From NCBI RefSeq assembly GCF_029533155.1, contig NZ_JAIZDB010000026.1:1-43068 (forward strand): a stretch of DNA of 43,068 bases, read 5' to 3'. The notes below the pieces were generated by a model. It searched no databases, had not been told where the DNA came from, and saw only the letters and a list, made by a program, of their open reading frames with translations. Source of the stretch: Psychrobacillus antarcticus (GTDB lineage: Bacteria > Bacillota > Bacilli > Bacillales_A > Planococcaceae). The position numbers and the translations under genes were made by a program. Positions 34,112 to 41,526 of this stretch are shown in pieces (the stretch's first letter is position 1; every line of letters starts with the position of its first letter).

Positions 34112-35341
34112 ATGACTAAAATTGTAATGAAATTTGGTGGTACTTCAGTTGGATCAACTGAAAAAATTACGGAAGTTGCGAATCGGGTAAAATGTGAGAA
34201 AGATAAAGGGCATGATATTGTAGTTGTTGTATCTGCAATGGGGAAAACAACGGACGAATTATCTAACCTTGCTTTCGAATTAACGGAATCACCATCAAAA
34301 CGAGAAATGGATATGCTTTTATCTAATGGGGAGCAAGTTACGATGGCTTTACTTTCTATTAAGTTAAACGCATTGGGGATAGATGCAATTTCTCTAACAG
34401 GTGCTCAGGCAGGTCTCATAACAGATGGTGTACATAGAAACGCAAAAATAATGAAACTTGATCCTTCTAAAATTGATGATTTACTAGCAACAAACAAAGT
34501 CGTTATTGTAGCAGGTTTCCAGGGTATATCCGAAGCAGGAGAGATAACAACTCTTGGAAGAGGGGGGTCTGACACAACTGCTGTAGCTATTGCTGCTTCC
34601 ATCGAAGCCGAAATTTGTGATATTTATACGGATGTTGATGGTATTTATACGTCCGATCCGCGCTATATTGAGAATGCGCGAAAACTGGAGCAGCTTGAAT
34701 ATGACGAAATGTTAGAGCTAGCTAATTTGGGTGCAGGGGTATTGCATCCACGTGCAGTTGAATTTGCTAAAAATTATAAAGTGCCGTTAAGAGTACGTCC
34801 GAGCTATAAAGATGGAGAAGGAACGATTTTGAAGGAGGAAGTAGACGTGGAAAATAATTTAGTAGTTCGTGGGGTAGCATTTGAATCCGATATCGTCCGA
34901 TTAACGATAGAATACGAAGTGCCATTTAATGGTTCTTTAGCTTCTATTTTCACAACTTTAGCTAAAAATCATATAAATGTGGATATAATAGTTCAGTCAA
35001 TAGTAGATGGAGTTAAACCAGCAGTTTCTTTTTCTATTAAAAAGGAATCTTTGGCTGAAGCGATAACAGTTTTAGAAACACATAAACAAGACCTTGGCTT
35101 TACGTTTGCAGATTTTGAAGTTGGCCTTTCAAAGGTTTCTATTGTTGGTTCAGGGATGGTATCGAACCCAGGGGTTGCTGCTCAAATGTTTGACCGATTA
35201 AGAAAAGAAAATATTCCTGTGAAGATGGTAAGTACATCTGAGATAAAAGTGTCGGTAGTTATTCCTCAGCAACATATGATAGTTGCTGCCAATGCATTGC
35301 ATGACGAATTCGAGCTTGCGTTATCCCACCAACAAGTGTAG
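34112..35341 (+). CDS. lysC: Aspartate kinase, lysine-sensitive (aspartokinase II)
   Basis: A 409-residue enzyme that phosphorylates aspartate, the first step toward lysine, threonine, methionine and, in spore formers, diaminopimelate and dipicolinate. The kinase domain begins MTKIVMKFGGTSVGS and has TTLGRGGSDTTAVA (~145-158) and the EIYTDVDGIYTSDPR-like segment. Two ACT domains follow from ~265 (VRLTIEYEVPFNGSLASIF and KVSIVGSGMVSNPG). AGGGAGCGG precedes the ATG. Transcription is set by the lysine riboswitch. Codon 246 is an internal start for a separate beta subunit. A 19-bp-stem terminator follows. Confidence 0.96.
   Translation: MTKIVMKFGGTSVGSTEKITEVANRVKCEKDKGHDIVVVVSAMGKTTDELSNLAFELTESPSKREMDMLLSNGEQVTMALLSIKLNALGIDAISLTGAQAGLITDGVHRNAKIMKLDPSKIDDLLATNKVVIVAGFQGISEAGEITTLGRGGSDTTAVAIAASIEAEICDIYTDVDGIYTSDPRYIENARKLEQLEYDEMLELANLGAGVLHPRAVEFAKNYKVPLRVRPSYKDGEGTILKEEVDVENNLVVRGVAFESDIVRLTIEYEVPFNGSLASIFTTLAKNHINVDIIVQSIVDGVKPAVSFSIKKESLAEAITVLETHKQDLGFTFADFEVGLSKVSIVGSGMVSNPGVAAQMFDRLRKENIPVKMVSTSEIKVSVVIPQQHMIVAANALHDEFELALSHQQV
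34847..35341 (+). CDS. lysC: Internal start: beta subunit of aspartate kinase
   Basis: Within lysC, in frame, GAAGGAGG (34831-34838) stands 8 nt before GTG at 34847, codon 246. Translation from there gives a 164-residue protein made only of the two ACT regulatory domains. B. subtilis aspartokinase II is known to make such a beta subunit from codon 246 of the same gene, so both position and ribosome site match. The alpha2beta2 enzyme then senses lysine. Confidence 0.8.
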   Translation: MENNLVVRGVAFESDIVRLTIEYEVPFNGSLASIFTTLAKNHINVDIIVQSIVDGVKPAVSFSIKKESLAEAITVLETHKQDLGFTFADFEVGLSKVSIVGSGMVSNPGVAAQMFDRLRKENIPVKMVSTSEIKVSVVIPQQHMIVAANALHDEFELALSHQQV

Positions 35342-35466
35342 ATATTTGTCCTAATAGTTAAGAAAAACCATGTAAAAAGATGCCGTTCATTAAGGATAAA
35401 GCCTGTTTCTGTAGTTTTCGCAGTGCTTTGACAGACATTTTACTATATGATTACCAAGTGAATTTT

Positions 35467-35516
35467 CAGTGATATTGGTTGTGACATCCGTCACAACCAA
35501 TATCACTGTTTTTTTT
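35467..35516 (+). terminator. Strong terminator of lysC
   Basis: CAGTGATATTGGTTGTGAC (35467-35485) and GTCACAACCAATATCACTG (35490-35508) form a perfect 19-bp stem with an ATCC loop, followed by eight T. It lies 125 bp after the stop codon; the intervening sequence shows no gene. Confidence 0.9.
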
Positions 35517-35847
35517 GTAATCTTACGGTAGTTGTCTGTCCATCACCCTCCTACAACTCTTAGAAACAGGTAAGTGCGTTTTGGAAAACTAGAGATAAGG
35601 ACCTTTCCTATTCATAATAGAAGCTCACGAAGATGAAATTTCGTTCGCTTTCTCGCTTCTTTATTTAGGGAACATTTAGTATTTCTTTTATTTCCACTTG
35701 AATAAAAGAAAATTTACTTTTTCTTCCTCATTACAACATAGTATTTCTTAATCAAAAGATGAATTTATCACTATATTAACTTATACCAATTTTATTATCC
35801 AAGCGATAAGCTATAATATATCAAATAGTTAAGTACTACACGTAATA
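35517..35847. other. Gene-free stretch after the lysC terminator
   Basis: AT-rich sequence with no supported frame, promoter or repeat that I can point to on either strand. It leads into the composite repeat. Confidence 0.5.
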
Positions 35848-36132
35848 TTGATTGCAGTGGAAGGTGGCGACTCCAGCAGGATAAGCGAGAAAGTCGAGAC
35901 CCCGCAGGCAGCGTATTAGAGACGAAGGACAAGAACTTCACATCATGTGTCGACAATTCGTAACTAGCATTGTACTAATCCGAGGATGCCAATAGGATGT
36001 TGGTCACGAAGGCGTTGAGGCCCACAGGAGGTGGGTTATGCAATCGTTACCGCAGGACGCGGCGAACTTAGATTGCCTTCCTTTTGCGATGTGGCGTTCT
36101 TAGCCTTTGTACCCCACCTGAAACGGAAATCA
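35848..36132. repeat. GC-rich interspersed repeat, copy 3, split by about 200 bp
   Basis: The left part (35848-35913: TTGATTGCAGTGGAAGGTGG, CGACTCCAGCAGGATAAGCG, GAGACCCCGCAGGCAGCG) matches one half of the reverse complement of copy 1. The right end (36114-36132: CCACCTGAAACGGAAATCA) matches the other end. In copy 1 these are joined by about 35 bp; here about 200 bp of other GC-rich sequence (35914-36113) lies between. That insert holds hairpins CCCAC/GTGGG (36021-36035) and CCGC/GCGG (36050-36062) and longer pairings GAAGGC (36008-36013)/GCCTTC (36075-36080) and GCAATC (36040-36045)/GATTGC (36071-36076). Confidence 0.7.
36038..36103 (+). CDS. Possible 21-residue peptide inside the composite repeat
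   Basis: ATG at 36038 is preceded by AGGAGGT (36026-36032) with ideal spacing and opens a frame of 21 codons (MQSLPQDAANL to FAMWRS). The AGGAG is the loop of the CCCAC/GTGGG hairpin. Whether it is translated is unknown; the same bases are involved in possible RNA pairings, so it may be a by-product of a structured RNA. Confidence 0.3.
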   Translation: MQSLPQDAANLDCLPFAMWRS

Positions 36133-36204
36133 GTAGGTATATTTAAATTTTTTATATACTATGGACGCCGAGGTCGAGGCATGATAACCCATATACTTAC
36201 TTTT

Positions 36205-36252
36205 CAAAAAGGGTAACAGGAAAAGTCAATAGCTGACTATCCCGTTACCCCT
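36205..36252 (-). terminator. Terminator of yslB
   Basis: AAGGGTAACAGG (36209-36220) pairs with CCCGTTACCCCTT (36241-36253) with an inner TGACT/AGTCA pairing; on the minus strand it ends in CCCTTTTTG. It overlaps the yslB stop codon. Confidence 0.75.
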
Positions 36253-36658
36253 TAGTTTTAGCATCCCATTTTATTTGCAAAGAAACTATTCCGTTCTTTT
36301 TAACTTCTTCGTCGTAACATTCGGTTAAATATCCAGTAATCTTTTGTTGTTGTTCTGCTAAAAAACCTGCTTCTAATCGATGACTTCTACTTTGTCCACT
36401 CTGAGGTAGATTATATGTACTTAATAAATAGAAAGTCGAATCTTTTGTCGTCCTTTCTAAATGTAAAGTGCCCCATCCAGCTTCATTGAAAAACGTGACA
36501 GCTTCTTCCATTGAATAAAGGGGGAATTTACGAGCTAAATCTTTTCCAGCCCAATATAATATATCTTTTTCATGTTTTCCGAGAATAGAAGTAAGCACGT
36601 GATCTCTTATTAACTCATATCCAAAGGAAGTTACATGTGAATGTTCCTTTTCATTCAA
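36245..36658 (-). CDS. yslB: DUF2507 family protein YslB
   Basis: A ~137-residue protein matching YslB/DUF2507: the FGYELIRDHVLTSILGKHEKDILYWAGKDLARKFPL segment, FFNEAGWGTLHL, and the C-terminal EAGFLAEQQQKITGYLTECYDEEV. The fold resembles the V4R/BchJ small-molecule-binding group; no function is established. I prefer a TTG at 36658, which has AAGAAGGG 7-8 nt upstream, over ATG at 36685, whose upstream region lacks a good site; this adds or removes nine residues. Position between lysC and sdhC matches B. subtilis, and here it runs opposite to both. Confidence 0.85.
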   Translation of the reverse strand: MNEKEHSHVTSFGYELIRDHVLTSILGKHEKDILYWAGKDLARKFPLYSMEEAVTFFNEAGWGTLHLERTTKDSTFYLLSTYNLPQSGQSRSHRLEAGFLAEQQQKITGYLTECYDEEVKKNGIVSLQIKWDAKTKG

Positions 36659-36805
36659 GTAGCAACCCTTCTTTCCAAAAATCATTAATGCCTATTTATT
36701 TTAGCATAAATAATAGTAATAAGGACCCGATTAGATTGTGATTAATTATTCAATCTATTATCCTGTTAAGGGGTATGAATCGAAATGAAAATTCAGAAAG
36801 ATACC

Positions 36806-36834
36806 TTGACGCTCTAAAATGATGAGAGTACAAT
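36806..36834 (+). promoter_or_regulatory. Promoter of sdhCAB
   Basis: TTGACG (36806-36811), 17 bp, TACAAT (36829-36834). It leaves a ~100-nt leader that contains AACAATTGTT (about 36880-36890), which may bind a regulator or small RNA. Confidence 0.7.
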
Positions 36835-36941
36835 GGATATGTCATAAATACGTAACTTGATGATGTGAAAGTTTTGAGAACAATTGTTTTTTTGACATAG
36901 TTTTCATACCTTTTGGTCGGAAATTTGAGGGGGTAATTTTT

Positions 36942-37553
36942 TTGTCGAAAGAGCGCGAATTTTATTGGCGTCGACTGCATTCCTTACTGGGAATAGTTCC
37001 TGTAGGTCTGTTTTTAGCGCAACACTTAGTAATTAACCATTTTGCCACAAGAGGTCCAGAAGCATTTAATAATGCAACTCATTTTATGGAGAGTCTCCCA
37101 TTTAAATTGTTGTTAGAAATCTTCGTAATCTACCTACCATTAATGTTCCATGCATTTTACGGAATTTATATTGCATTCACTGCGAAAAATAATCCGAAAA
37201 GCTTTGGTACTTTAAGAAACTATTTATTCATTGCACAACGCTTTACTGGTATTTTCTTAGTTGTATTCATCGTTTGGCATGTTTTTGAAACACGTTTCCA
37301 AGCTGCTATTGGAGCAAAAGAAGTTAACTTCAACATGATGGCAGAGATTTTATCTAACCCATGGATGTTAGGTTTCTATATCGTAGGGGTTATTTCAGCT
37401 ACATTCCATTTAGCAAACGGTATTTGGTCATTCTTAGTTAGCTGGGGTATTACACAATCAGCAAGATCACAACAAATTGTAACTTATGTAACATTACTAA
37501 TCTTCTTAGCGTTATCTGTAGTTGGCGTTCAAGCTCTTCTAGCATTCGTTTAA
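36942..37553 (+). CDS. sdhC: Succinate dehydrogenase cytochrome b558 subunit
   Basis: A 203-residue membrane anchor with five transmembrane helices that carries two b-type hemes and passes electrons from SdhB to menaquinone. The four heme-ligand histidines known in B. subtilis SdhC are matched here by H28, H70, H113 and H156. The N-terminus EFYWRRLHSLLGIVPVGLFLAQHLVINH is diagnostic. TTG start at 36942 with GAGGGGG upstream. It is the first gene of the sdhCAB operon, followed by sdhA after 49 bp. Confidence 0.97.
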   Translation: MSKEREFYWRRLHSLLGIVPVGLFLAQHLVINHFATRGPEAFNNATHFMESLPFKLLLEIFVIYLPLMFHAFYGIYIAFTAKNNPKSFGTLRNYLFIAQRFTGIFLVVFIVWHVFETRFQAAIGAKEVNFNMMAEILSNPWMLGFYIVGVISATFHLANGIWSFLVSWGITQSARSQQIVTYVTLLIFLALSVVGVQALLAFV

Positions 37554-37602
37554 GAAACTTTAAAGACGTTCAACTACTATTATATTGAGGAGTGAGAATA
37601 GC

Positions 37603-39360
37603 ATGGCAAAAAGTAAACTGATTGTTGTCGGCGGTGGATTAGCTGGCTTAATGGCAACAATGAAAGCTTCCGAGGATGGCACGCATGTAGATCTATTTTC
37701 AATAGTACCTGTAAAACGTTCGCACTCTGTTTGTGCACAAGGCGGTATTAACGGGGCTGTAAATACAAAAGGTGAAGGGGATTCTCCAGCAGTACATTTA
37801 GATGATACTGTATACGGTGGTGACTTCCTAGCTAACCAAAAACCAGTAAAAGCAATGGCTGATGCTGCACCTGGAATTATTAGTTTGTTTGACCGTATGG
37901 GTGTTATGTTCAACCGTACTCCAGAAGGTTTGTTAGACTTCCGTCGCTTCGGGGGAACTCTAATGCATCGTACAGCATTTGCTGGTGCAACAACTGGTCA
38001 ACAACTTCTTTATGCACTGGACGAGCAAGTTCGTCGTTTTGAAGTAGATGGTCTTGTGACAAAATTTGAAGGATGGGAATTCCTTGGAATAATTAAAGAT
38101 AGCGAAGGCATATGTCGTGGTATTAAAGCGCAAAACCTTCTAACAATGGAAATTCGTGCATTTCGCGGAGATGCTGTTATTATGGCTACTGGTGGCCCTG
38201 GGATTATTTTCGGGAAAACTACTAATTCTATTATTAACACTGGTTCTGCTGCATCTATCGTCTATCAACAAGGAGCTTATTATGCAAACGGGGAATTTAT
38301 CCAAATTCATCCTACAGCAATCCCTGGTGACGATAAACTAAGACTAATGTCCGAGTCTGCTCGTGGTGAGGGTGGTCGTATTTGGACTTACAAAGACGGC
38401 AAACCGTGGTATTTCCTAGAAGAAAAATATCCTGCATACGGTAACTTAGTTCCACGTGATATTGCGACACGTGAAATCTTTGACGTATGTGTTAACCAAA
38501 AACTGGGTATCAACGGAGAAAACATGGTTTATCTAGATCTTTCACATAAAGATCCACATGAACTAGATGTTAAACTTGGTGGTATTATTGAAATTTACGA
38601 GAAATTCACTGGTGATGACCCTCGTAAAGTACCGATGAAAATATTCCCGGCAGTTCACTATTCAATGGGCGGACTATGGGTAGATGATCACCAAATGACC
38701 AACATTCCTGGATTATTCGCTGCTGGTGAGTGTGATTACTCACAACATGGTGCAAACCGTTTAGGTGCAAACTCACTACTTTCAGCTGTATTCGGCGGAA
38801 GTGTTGCAGGACCAAATGCAGTTAAATACATGAGCAAACTAAAAACCCATGCAATTGATATGGATGATTCTATATTTGAAGCTGAGTTGAAACTAGAGCA
38901 AGAGAAATGGGACAGAACTATTTCGATGAAAGGTACGGAAAACGCGTACTTACTTCATAAAGAACTAGGTGAATGGATGACAGATAACGTAACTGTTGTT
39001 CGTTATAATGACAGACTAGAAGCGACAGATAAGAAAATCCAAGAATTACTTGAACGATATGAGAATATAAATATGGATGATACACAACAATGGTCAAACC
39101 AAGGTGCATCATTTACTCGTCAGCTCAAAAATATGTTATATTTAGCACGCGTTATTACATTAGGGGCGCTTAATCGTAATGAAAGCCGTGGAGCGCATTA
39201 TAAACCCGACTTCCCAGAGCGCAATGATGAAGAATTCTTGAAAACAACGATGGCTAAATTTGAACCGTCTACAGGGGCTCCTGTTTTCCATTTCGAAGAA
39301 GTAGACGTGTCAATTATTACACCTCGTAAACGCGATTATTCTGCGAAAGGGGACAATTAA
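37603..39360 (+). CDS. sdhA: Succinate dehydrogenase flavoprotein subunit
   Basis: A 585-residue subunit with covalently bound FAD that oxidises succinate to fumarate. FAD-binding GGGLAGLMATMKASE near residues 9-24; HSVCAQGGINGAVN (~40-55) holds the flavin-linking His region; SESARGEGGRIW and the HPTAIPGDDK segment shape the active site; GLFAAGECDYSQHGANRLGANSLL closes the FAD site. ATG at 37603 with GAGGAG 10 nt upstream; an upstream in-frame codon at 37585 overlaps that site. sdhB follows after 2 nt. Confidence 0.98.
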   Translation: MAKSKLIVVGGGLAGLMATMKASEDGTHVDLFSIVPVKRSHSVCAQGGINGAVNTKGEGDSPAVHLDDTVYGGDFLANQKPVKAMADAAPGIISLFDRMGVMFNRTPEGLLDFRRFGGTLMHRTAFAGATTGQQLLYALDEQVRRFEVDGLVTKFEGWEFLGIIKDSEGICRGIKAQNLLTMEIRAFRGDAVIMATGGPGIIFGKTTNSIINTGSAASIVYQQGAYYANGEFIQIHPTAIPGDDKLRLMSESARGEGGRIWTYKDGKPWYFLEEKYPAYGNLVPRDIATREIFDVCVNQKLGINGENMVYLDLSHKDPHELDVKLGGIIEIYEKFTGDDPRKVPMKIFPAVHYSMGGLWVDDHQMTNIPGLFAAGECDYSQHGANRLGANSLLSAVFGGSVAGPNAVKYMSKLKTHAIDMDDSIFEAELKLEQEKWDRTISMKGTENAYLLHKELGEWMTDNVTVVRYNDRLEATDKKIQELLERYENINMDDTQQWSNQGASFTRQLKNMLYLARVITLGALNRNESRGAHYKPDFPERNDEEFLKTTMAKFEPSTGAPVFHFEEVDVSIITPRKRDYSAKGDN

Positions 39361-39362
39361 TA

Positions 39363-40139
39363 ATGGTAACAGCAACGGAAACAAAAAAAGTAAAGTTTGA
39401 AATTTTACGTCAAGATACACCAGAATCTGAACCTTACTTTGAAAAGTTTGAAGTAAATTATCGTCCAAATATGAACGTTATTTCTGCACTAATGGAAATA
39501 CGACAAAACCCGGTAAATGTAGACGGCAAAGCTACGACTCCTGTAACTTGGGACATGAGCTGTTTGGAAGAAGTTTGTGGAGCATGTTCAATGGTGATCA
39601 ATGGTCGTCCACGTCAATCATGTTCTGCTTTGATAGATCAATTAACACAACCGATTCAATTAGCACCAATGAAAACGTTCCCGGTTGTTCGTGATCTTCA
39701 AGTGGACCGTTCTCGCATGTTTGATTCTTTGAAAAAAGTAAAAGCATGGGTTCCTATCGATGGATCATACGATCTTGGAGAAGGTCCACGTATGCCAGAA
39801 CGCAAACGTCAATGGGCATATGAATTGTCTAAATGTATGACTTGTGGAGTATGTCTGGAAGCTTGTCCAAACGTAAACAGTGGTTCTAACTTTATGGGAC
39901 CAGCACCACTTTCACAAGTACGTTTATTTAACGCACATCCAACTGGTTCTATGAACAAGGATGAACGTTTAAATACAATTATGGGAGACGGTGGCCTTGC
40001 GAATTGTGGTAACGCACAAAACTGTGTTGTTGCTTGTCCAAAAGGAATTCCACTTACAACTTCTATCGCAGCATTGAACCGTGATACTACTGTTCAAATG
40101 TTCAAAGATTTCTTCGGAAGCGACCATATGGTTGACTAA
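39363..40139 (+). CDS. sdhB: Succinate dehydrogenase iron-sulphur subunit
   Basis: A 258-residue subunit with three iron-sulphur clusters. The [2Fe-2S] ligands are C67, C72, C75 and C87 (SCLEEVCGACSMVINGRPRQSC). The ferredoxin-like domain has C158, C161, C164, C168 and C215, C221, C225, for the [4Fe-4S] and [3Fe-4S] clusters. It carries electrons from SdhA to the heme anchor. The start is 2 nt after the sdhA stop, so the two are coupled. A terminator hairpin follows. Confidence 0.98.
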   Translation: MVTATETKKVKFEILRQDTPESEPYFEKFEVNYRPNMNVISALMEIRQNPVNVDGKATTPVTWDMSCLEEVCGACSMVINGRPRQSCSALIDQLTQPIQLAPMKTFPVVRDLQVDRSRMFDSLKKVKAWVPIDGSYDLGEGPRMPERKRQWAYELSKCMTCGVCLEACPNVNSGSNFMGPAPLSQVRLFNAHPTGSMNKDERLNTIMGDGGLANCGNAQNCVVACPKGIPLTTSIAALNRDTTVQMFKDFFGSDHMVD

Positions 40140-40154
40140 TAAATGCTGTAAGAA

Positions 40155-40195
40155 AATCTGTTTAGAATATTACTATTCTATGCAGGTTTTTTCTT
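40155..40195 (+). terminator. Terminator of sdhCAB
   Basis: Outer AATCTG (40155-40160) with CAGGTT (40183-40188, one GU) and inner TAGAATA (40163-40169) with TATTCTA (40174-40180), followed by TTTTTCTTTCT. Confidence 0.75.
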
Positions 40196-40207
40196 TCTCT
40201 GTTACAA

Positions 40208-40225
40208 TAAATGAATATCCATTCA
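40208..40225. promoter_or_regulatory. FadR-like operator before the thioesterase gene
   Basis: TAAATGAATATCCATTCA differs from the Bacillus FadR box (TGAATGAnTAnTCATTCA) at only two defined positions and forms the dyad AAATGAAT-ATCC-ATTCATTT region. A TACAAT (40203-40208) next to it may be the -10 element, so binding would block transcription. It links this gene to the fadR regulon (inference). Confidence 0.65.
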
Positions 40226-40244
40226 TTTAGGGGGAGTTTAATTT

Positions 40245-40697
40245 ATGAAAGCTAAATACATAGAAGATATTGCGTTATGGGAGCGGGATTTCCATTTTTA
40301 TTCAGAAGTGAGTGTACGTTTTTCAGAAACGGATATGTATGGACATTTGAATAATACAGTTACATTTGCTTATTTTGAATACGCGCGAATAGAATACTTC
40401 AAGCATATCCAACTTATGAATGACTGGTTAAATACAAAGGGAGAAAAAATCCCAGTAGTCGCTGATTTGCAATGTGACTATGTAAAGCAAGTATTCTTTG
40501 ATGAAAAGCTCCGCATTTATGTGAAAGCAAATTCCGTCGGCACGTCCTCGGTAGATATACACTACATGGCGAAGAACGAAAAAGGGGACATTGTCTTTAC
40601 TGGTCGTGGATCCATTGTTCAAATTGATAAAAAAACTGGTCGTGGTACAAAATGGTCTGAAGAAGAGCGAGAAGTTTTTCAAAAGAGTATTAACTAG
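40245..40697 (+). CDS. ysmA: Acyl-CoA thioesterase, hot-dog fold (YsmA)
   Basis: A 150-residue 4HBT-type thioesterase. Diagnostic segment VRFSETDMYGHLNNTVTFAYFEYARIEYF (residues ~25-53) has the catalytic Asp/Glu-H-N arrangement (D..GH.NN). The rest matches the beta-sheet wall of the hot-dog fold. It would release CoA from acyl-CoA. Natural substrate unknown. Its promoter region carries a FadR-like box, which fits a role in fatty acid breakdown. Start ATG has AGGGGGAG upstream. Located between sdhB and gerE as in B. subtilis. Confidence 0.88.
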   Translation: MKAKYIEDIALWERDFHFYSEVSVRFSETDMYGHLNNTVTFAYFEYARIEYFKHIQLMNDWLNTKGEKIPVVADLQCDYVKQVFFDEKLRIYVKANSVGTSSVDIHYMAKNEKGDIVFTGRGSIVQIDKKTGRGTKWSEEEREVFQKSIN

Positions 40698-40700
40698 CCG

Positions 40701-40728
40701 TCACCTACCATCCCCGTCCTACATACGT
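40701..40728 (+). promoter_or_regulatory. Sigma-K promoter candidate of gerE
   Basis: CATACGTTA (40720-40728) fits the sigma-K -10 consensus CATAnnnTA in full. ACC at 40701-40703, 16 bp upstream, fits the short AC-type -35. gerE is transcribed by sigma-K in B. subtilis. TCCTAC (40715-40720) and GTAGGA (40729-40734) form an inverted repeat around the -10. Confidence 0.65.
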
Positions 40729-40758
40729 TAGTAGGAGAGTGGATAGGGGGCTATGGCA

Positions 40759-40983
40759 TTGTACGACAATAATCAGCATCGTTCGATTTTAACAAGTAGA
40801 GAGCGTCAAATTTTTCAATTATTAGTAGAAGATAATTCTACGAAAGATATTTCAGTTTTGTTAACGATAAGCGAGAAAACAGTTAGGAACCATATTTCTA
40901 ATACAATACAAAAACTGGGAGTTTCAGGTAGGTCACAAGCGATTGTAGAATTATTACGATTAGGTGAACTATCATTGAATTAA
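40759..40983 (+). CDS. gerE: Spore coat gene regulator GerE
   Basis: A 74-residue LuxR-type DNA-binding protein that acts late in the mother cell to adjust sigma-K-dependent coat genes. The whole protein is one helix-turn-helix domain: LTSRERQIFQLLVEDNSTKDISVLLTISEKTVRNHISNTIQKLGVSGRSQAIVELL, nearly the family consensus. I chose TTG at 40759 because AGGGGG (40745-40750) is 8 nt upstream; the ATG at 40753 is only 2 nt from it. The length then equals B. subtilis GerE. A sigma-K promoter candidate lies upstream. Confidence 0.95.
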   Translation: MYDNNQHRSILTSRERQIFQLLVEDNSTKDISVLLTISEKTVRNHISNTIQKLGVSGRSQAIVELLRLGELSLN

Positions 40984-41061
40984 TATGAATCCTTGCCATT
41001 TTCCTCATAACACGTCACAATAATAGAAAGAAGCTTATTGTGTTGAGGAGTGAAGGAATAG

Positions 41062-41517
41062 ATGGCAGAGGATATAAAAAAGAAAATATTAGATCAAGAT
41101 CAAGTTGCTTTTTTAGAAAAAGAGCTTCGACATATATCCGGAATCATTAAACAAAAGGGTCGACAGATTTTAAGTACCTATACTATAACGCCTCCACAGT
41201 TTGTAGCACTTCAATGGCTACTTGAACTTGGTGATATGACAATCGGAGATTTATCCAATAAAATGTATTTAGCTTTTAGTACAACGACGGATTTAATCGA
41301 TCGTATGGAAAAAAGTGACCTTGTTAAGCGTGTGAGGGATGAACAAGACCGTCGTGTTGTTCGTATACATTTGTTAGAAGAGGGCGCACGAATTATAGAA
41401 GAAGTCATAGATAAACGACAACAGTATTTACAGGATGTACTTCAACAATTCAATCAAGTTGAAGTTGCAAATTTATCCATATTATTAGAAAAACTACATC
41501 AAGAGATGAAGAACTGA
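41062..41517 (+). CDS. ysmB: MarR-family transcriptional regulator (YsmB)
   Basis: A 151-residue winged-helix regulator. Central HTH: PPQFVALQWLLELGDMTIGDLSNKMYLAFSTTTDLIDRMEKSDLVKRVRDEQDRRVVRIHLLEEG (residues ~38-102), with the DRR wing. The ends form the dimerisation helices. GAAGGAA precedes the ATG. It overlaps the ribosome-binding site of racE, with 9 nt between stop and the racE start, so the two are coupled, as in B. subtilis. Ligand and targets unknown. Confidence 0.92.
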   Translation: MAEDIKKKILDQDQVAFLEKELRHISGIIKQKGRQILSTYTITPPQFVALQWLLELGDMTIGDLSNKMYLAFSTTTDLIDRMEKSDLVKRVRDEQDRRVVRIHLLEEGARIIEEVIDKRQQYLQDVLQQFNQVEVANLSILLEKLHQEMKN

Positions 41518-41526
41518 GGAATTGAC

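Noticed and set aside
35428-35449. TTGACA followed by TATATG
   Set aside because: Spacer is only 10 bp, and it lies before the lysC terminator with no gene to serve.
36031-36216. 61-codon frame crossing the composite repeat (GTG start)
   Set aside because: Its start lies in the AGGAGG site itself, it runs through the repeat end into AT-rich DNA and shows no protein-like conservation; the ATG at 36038 in another frame is the better candidate.
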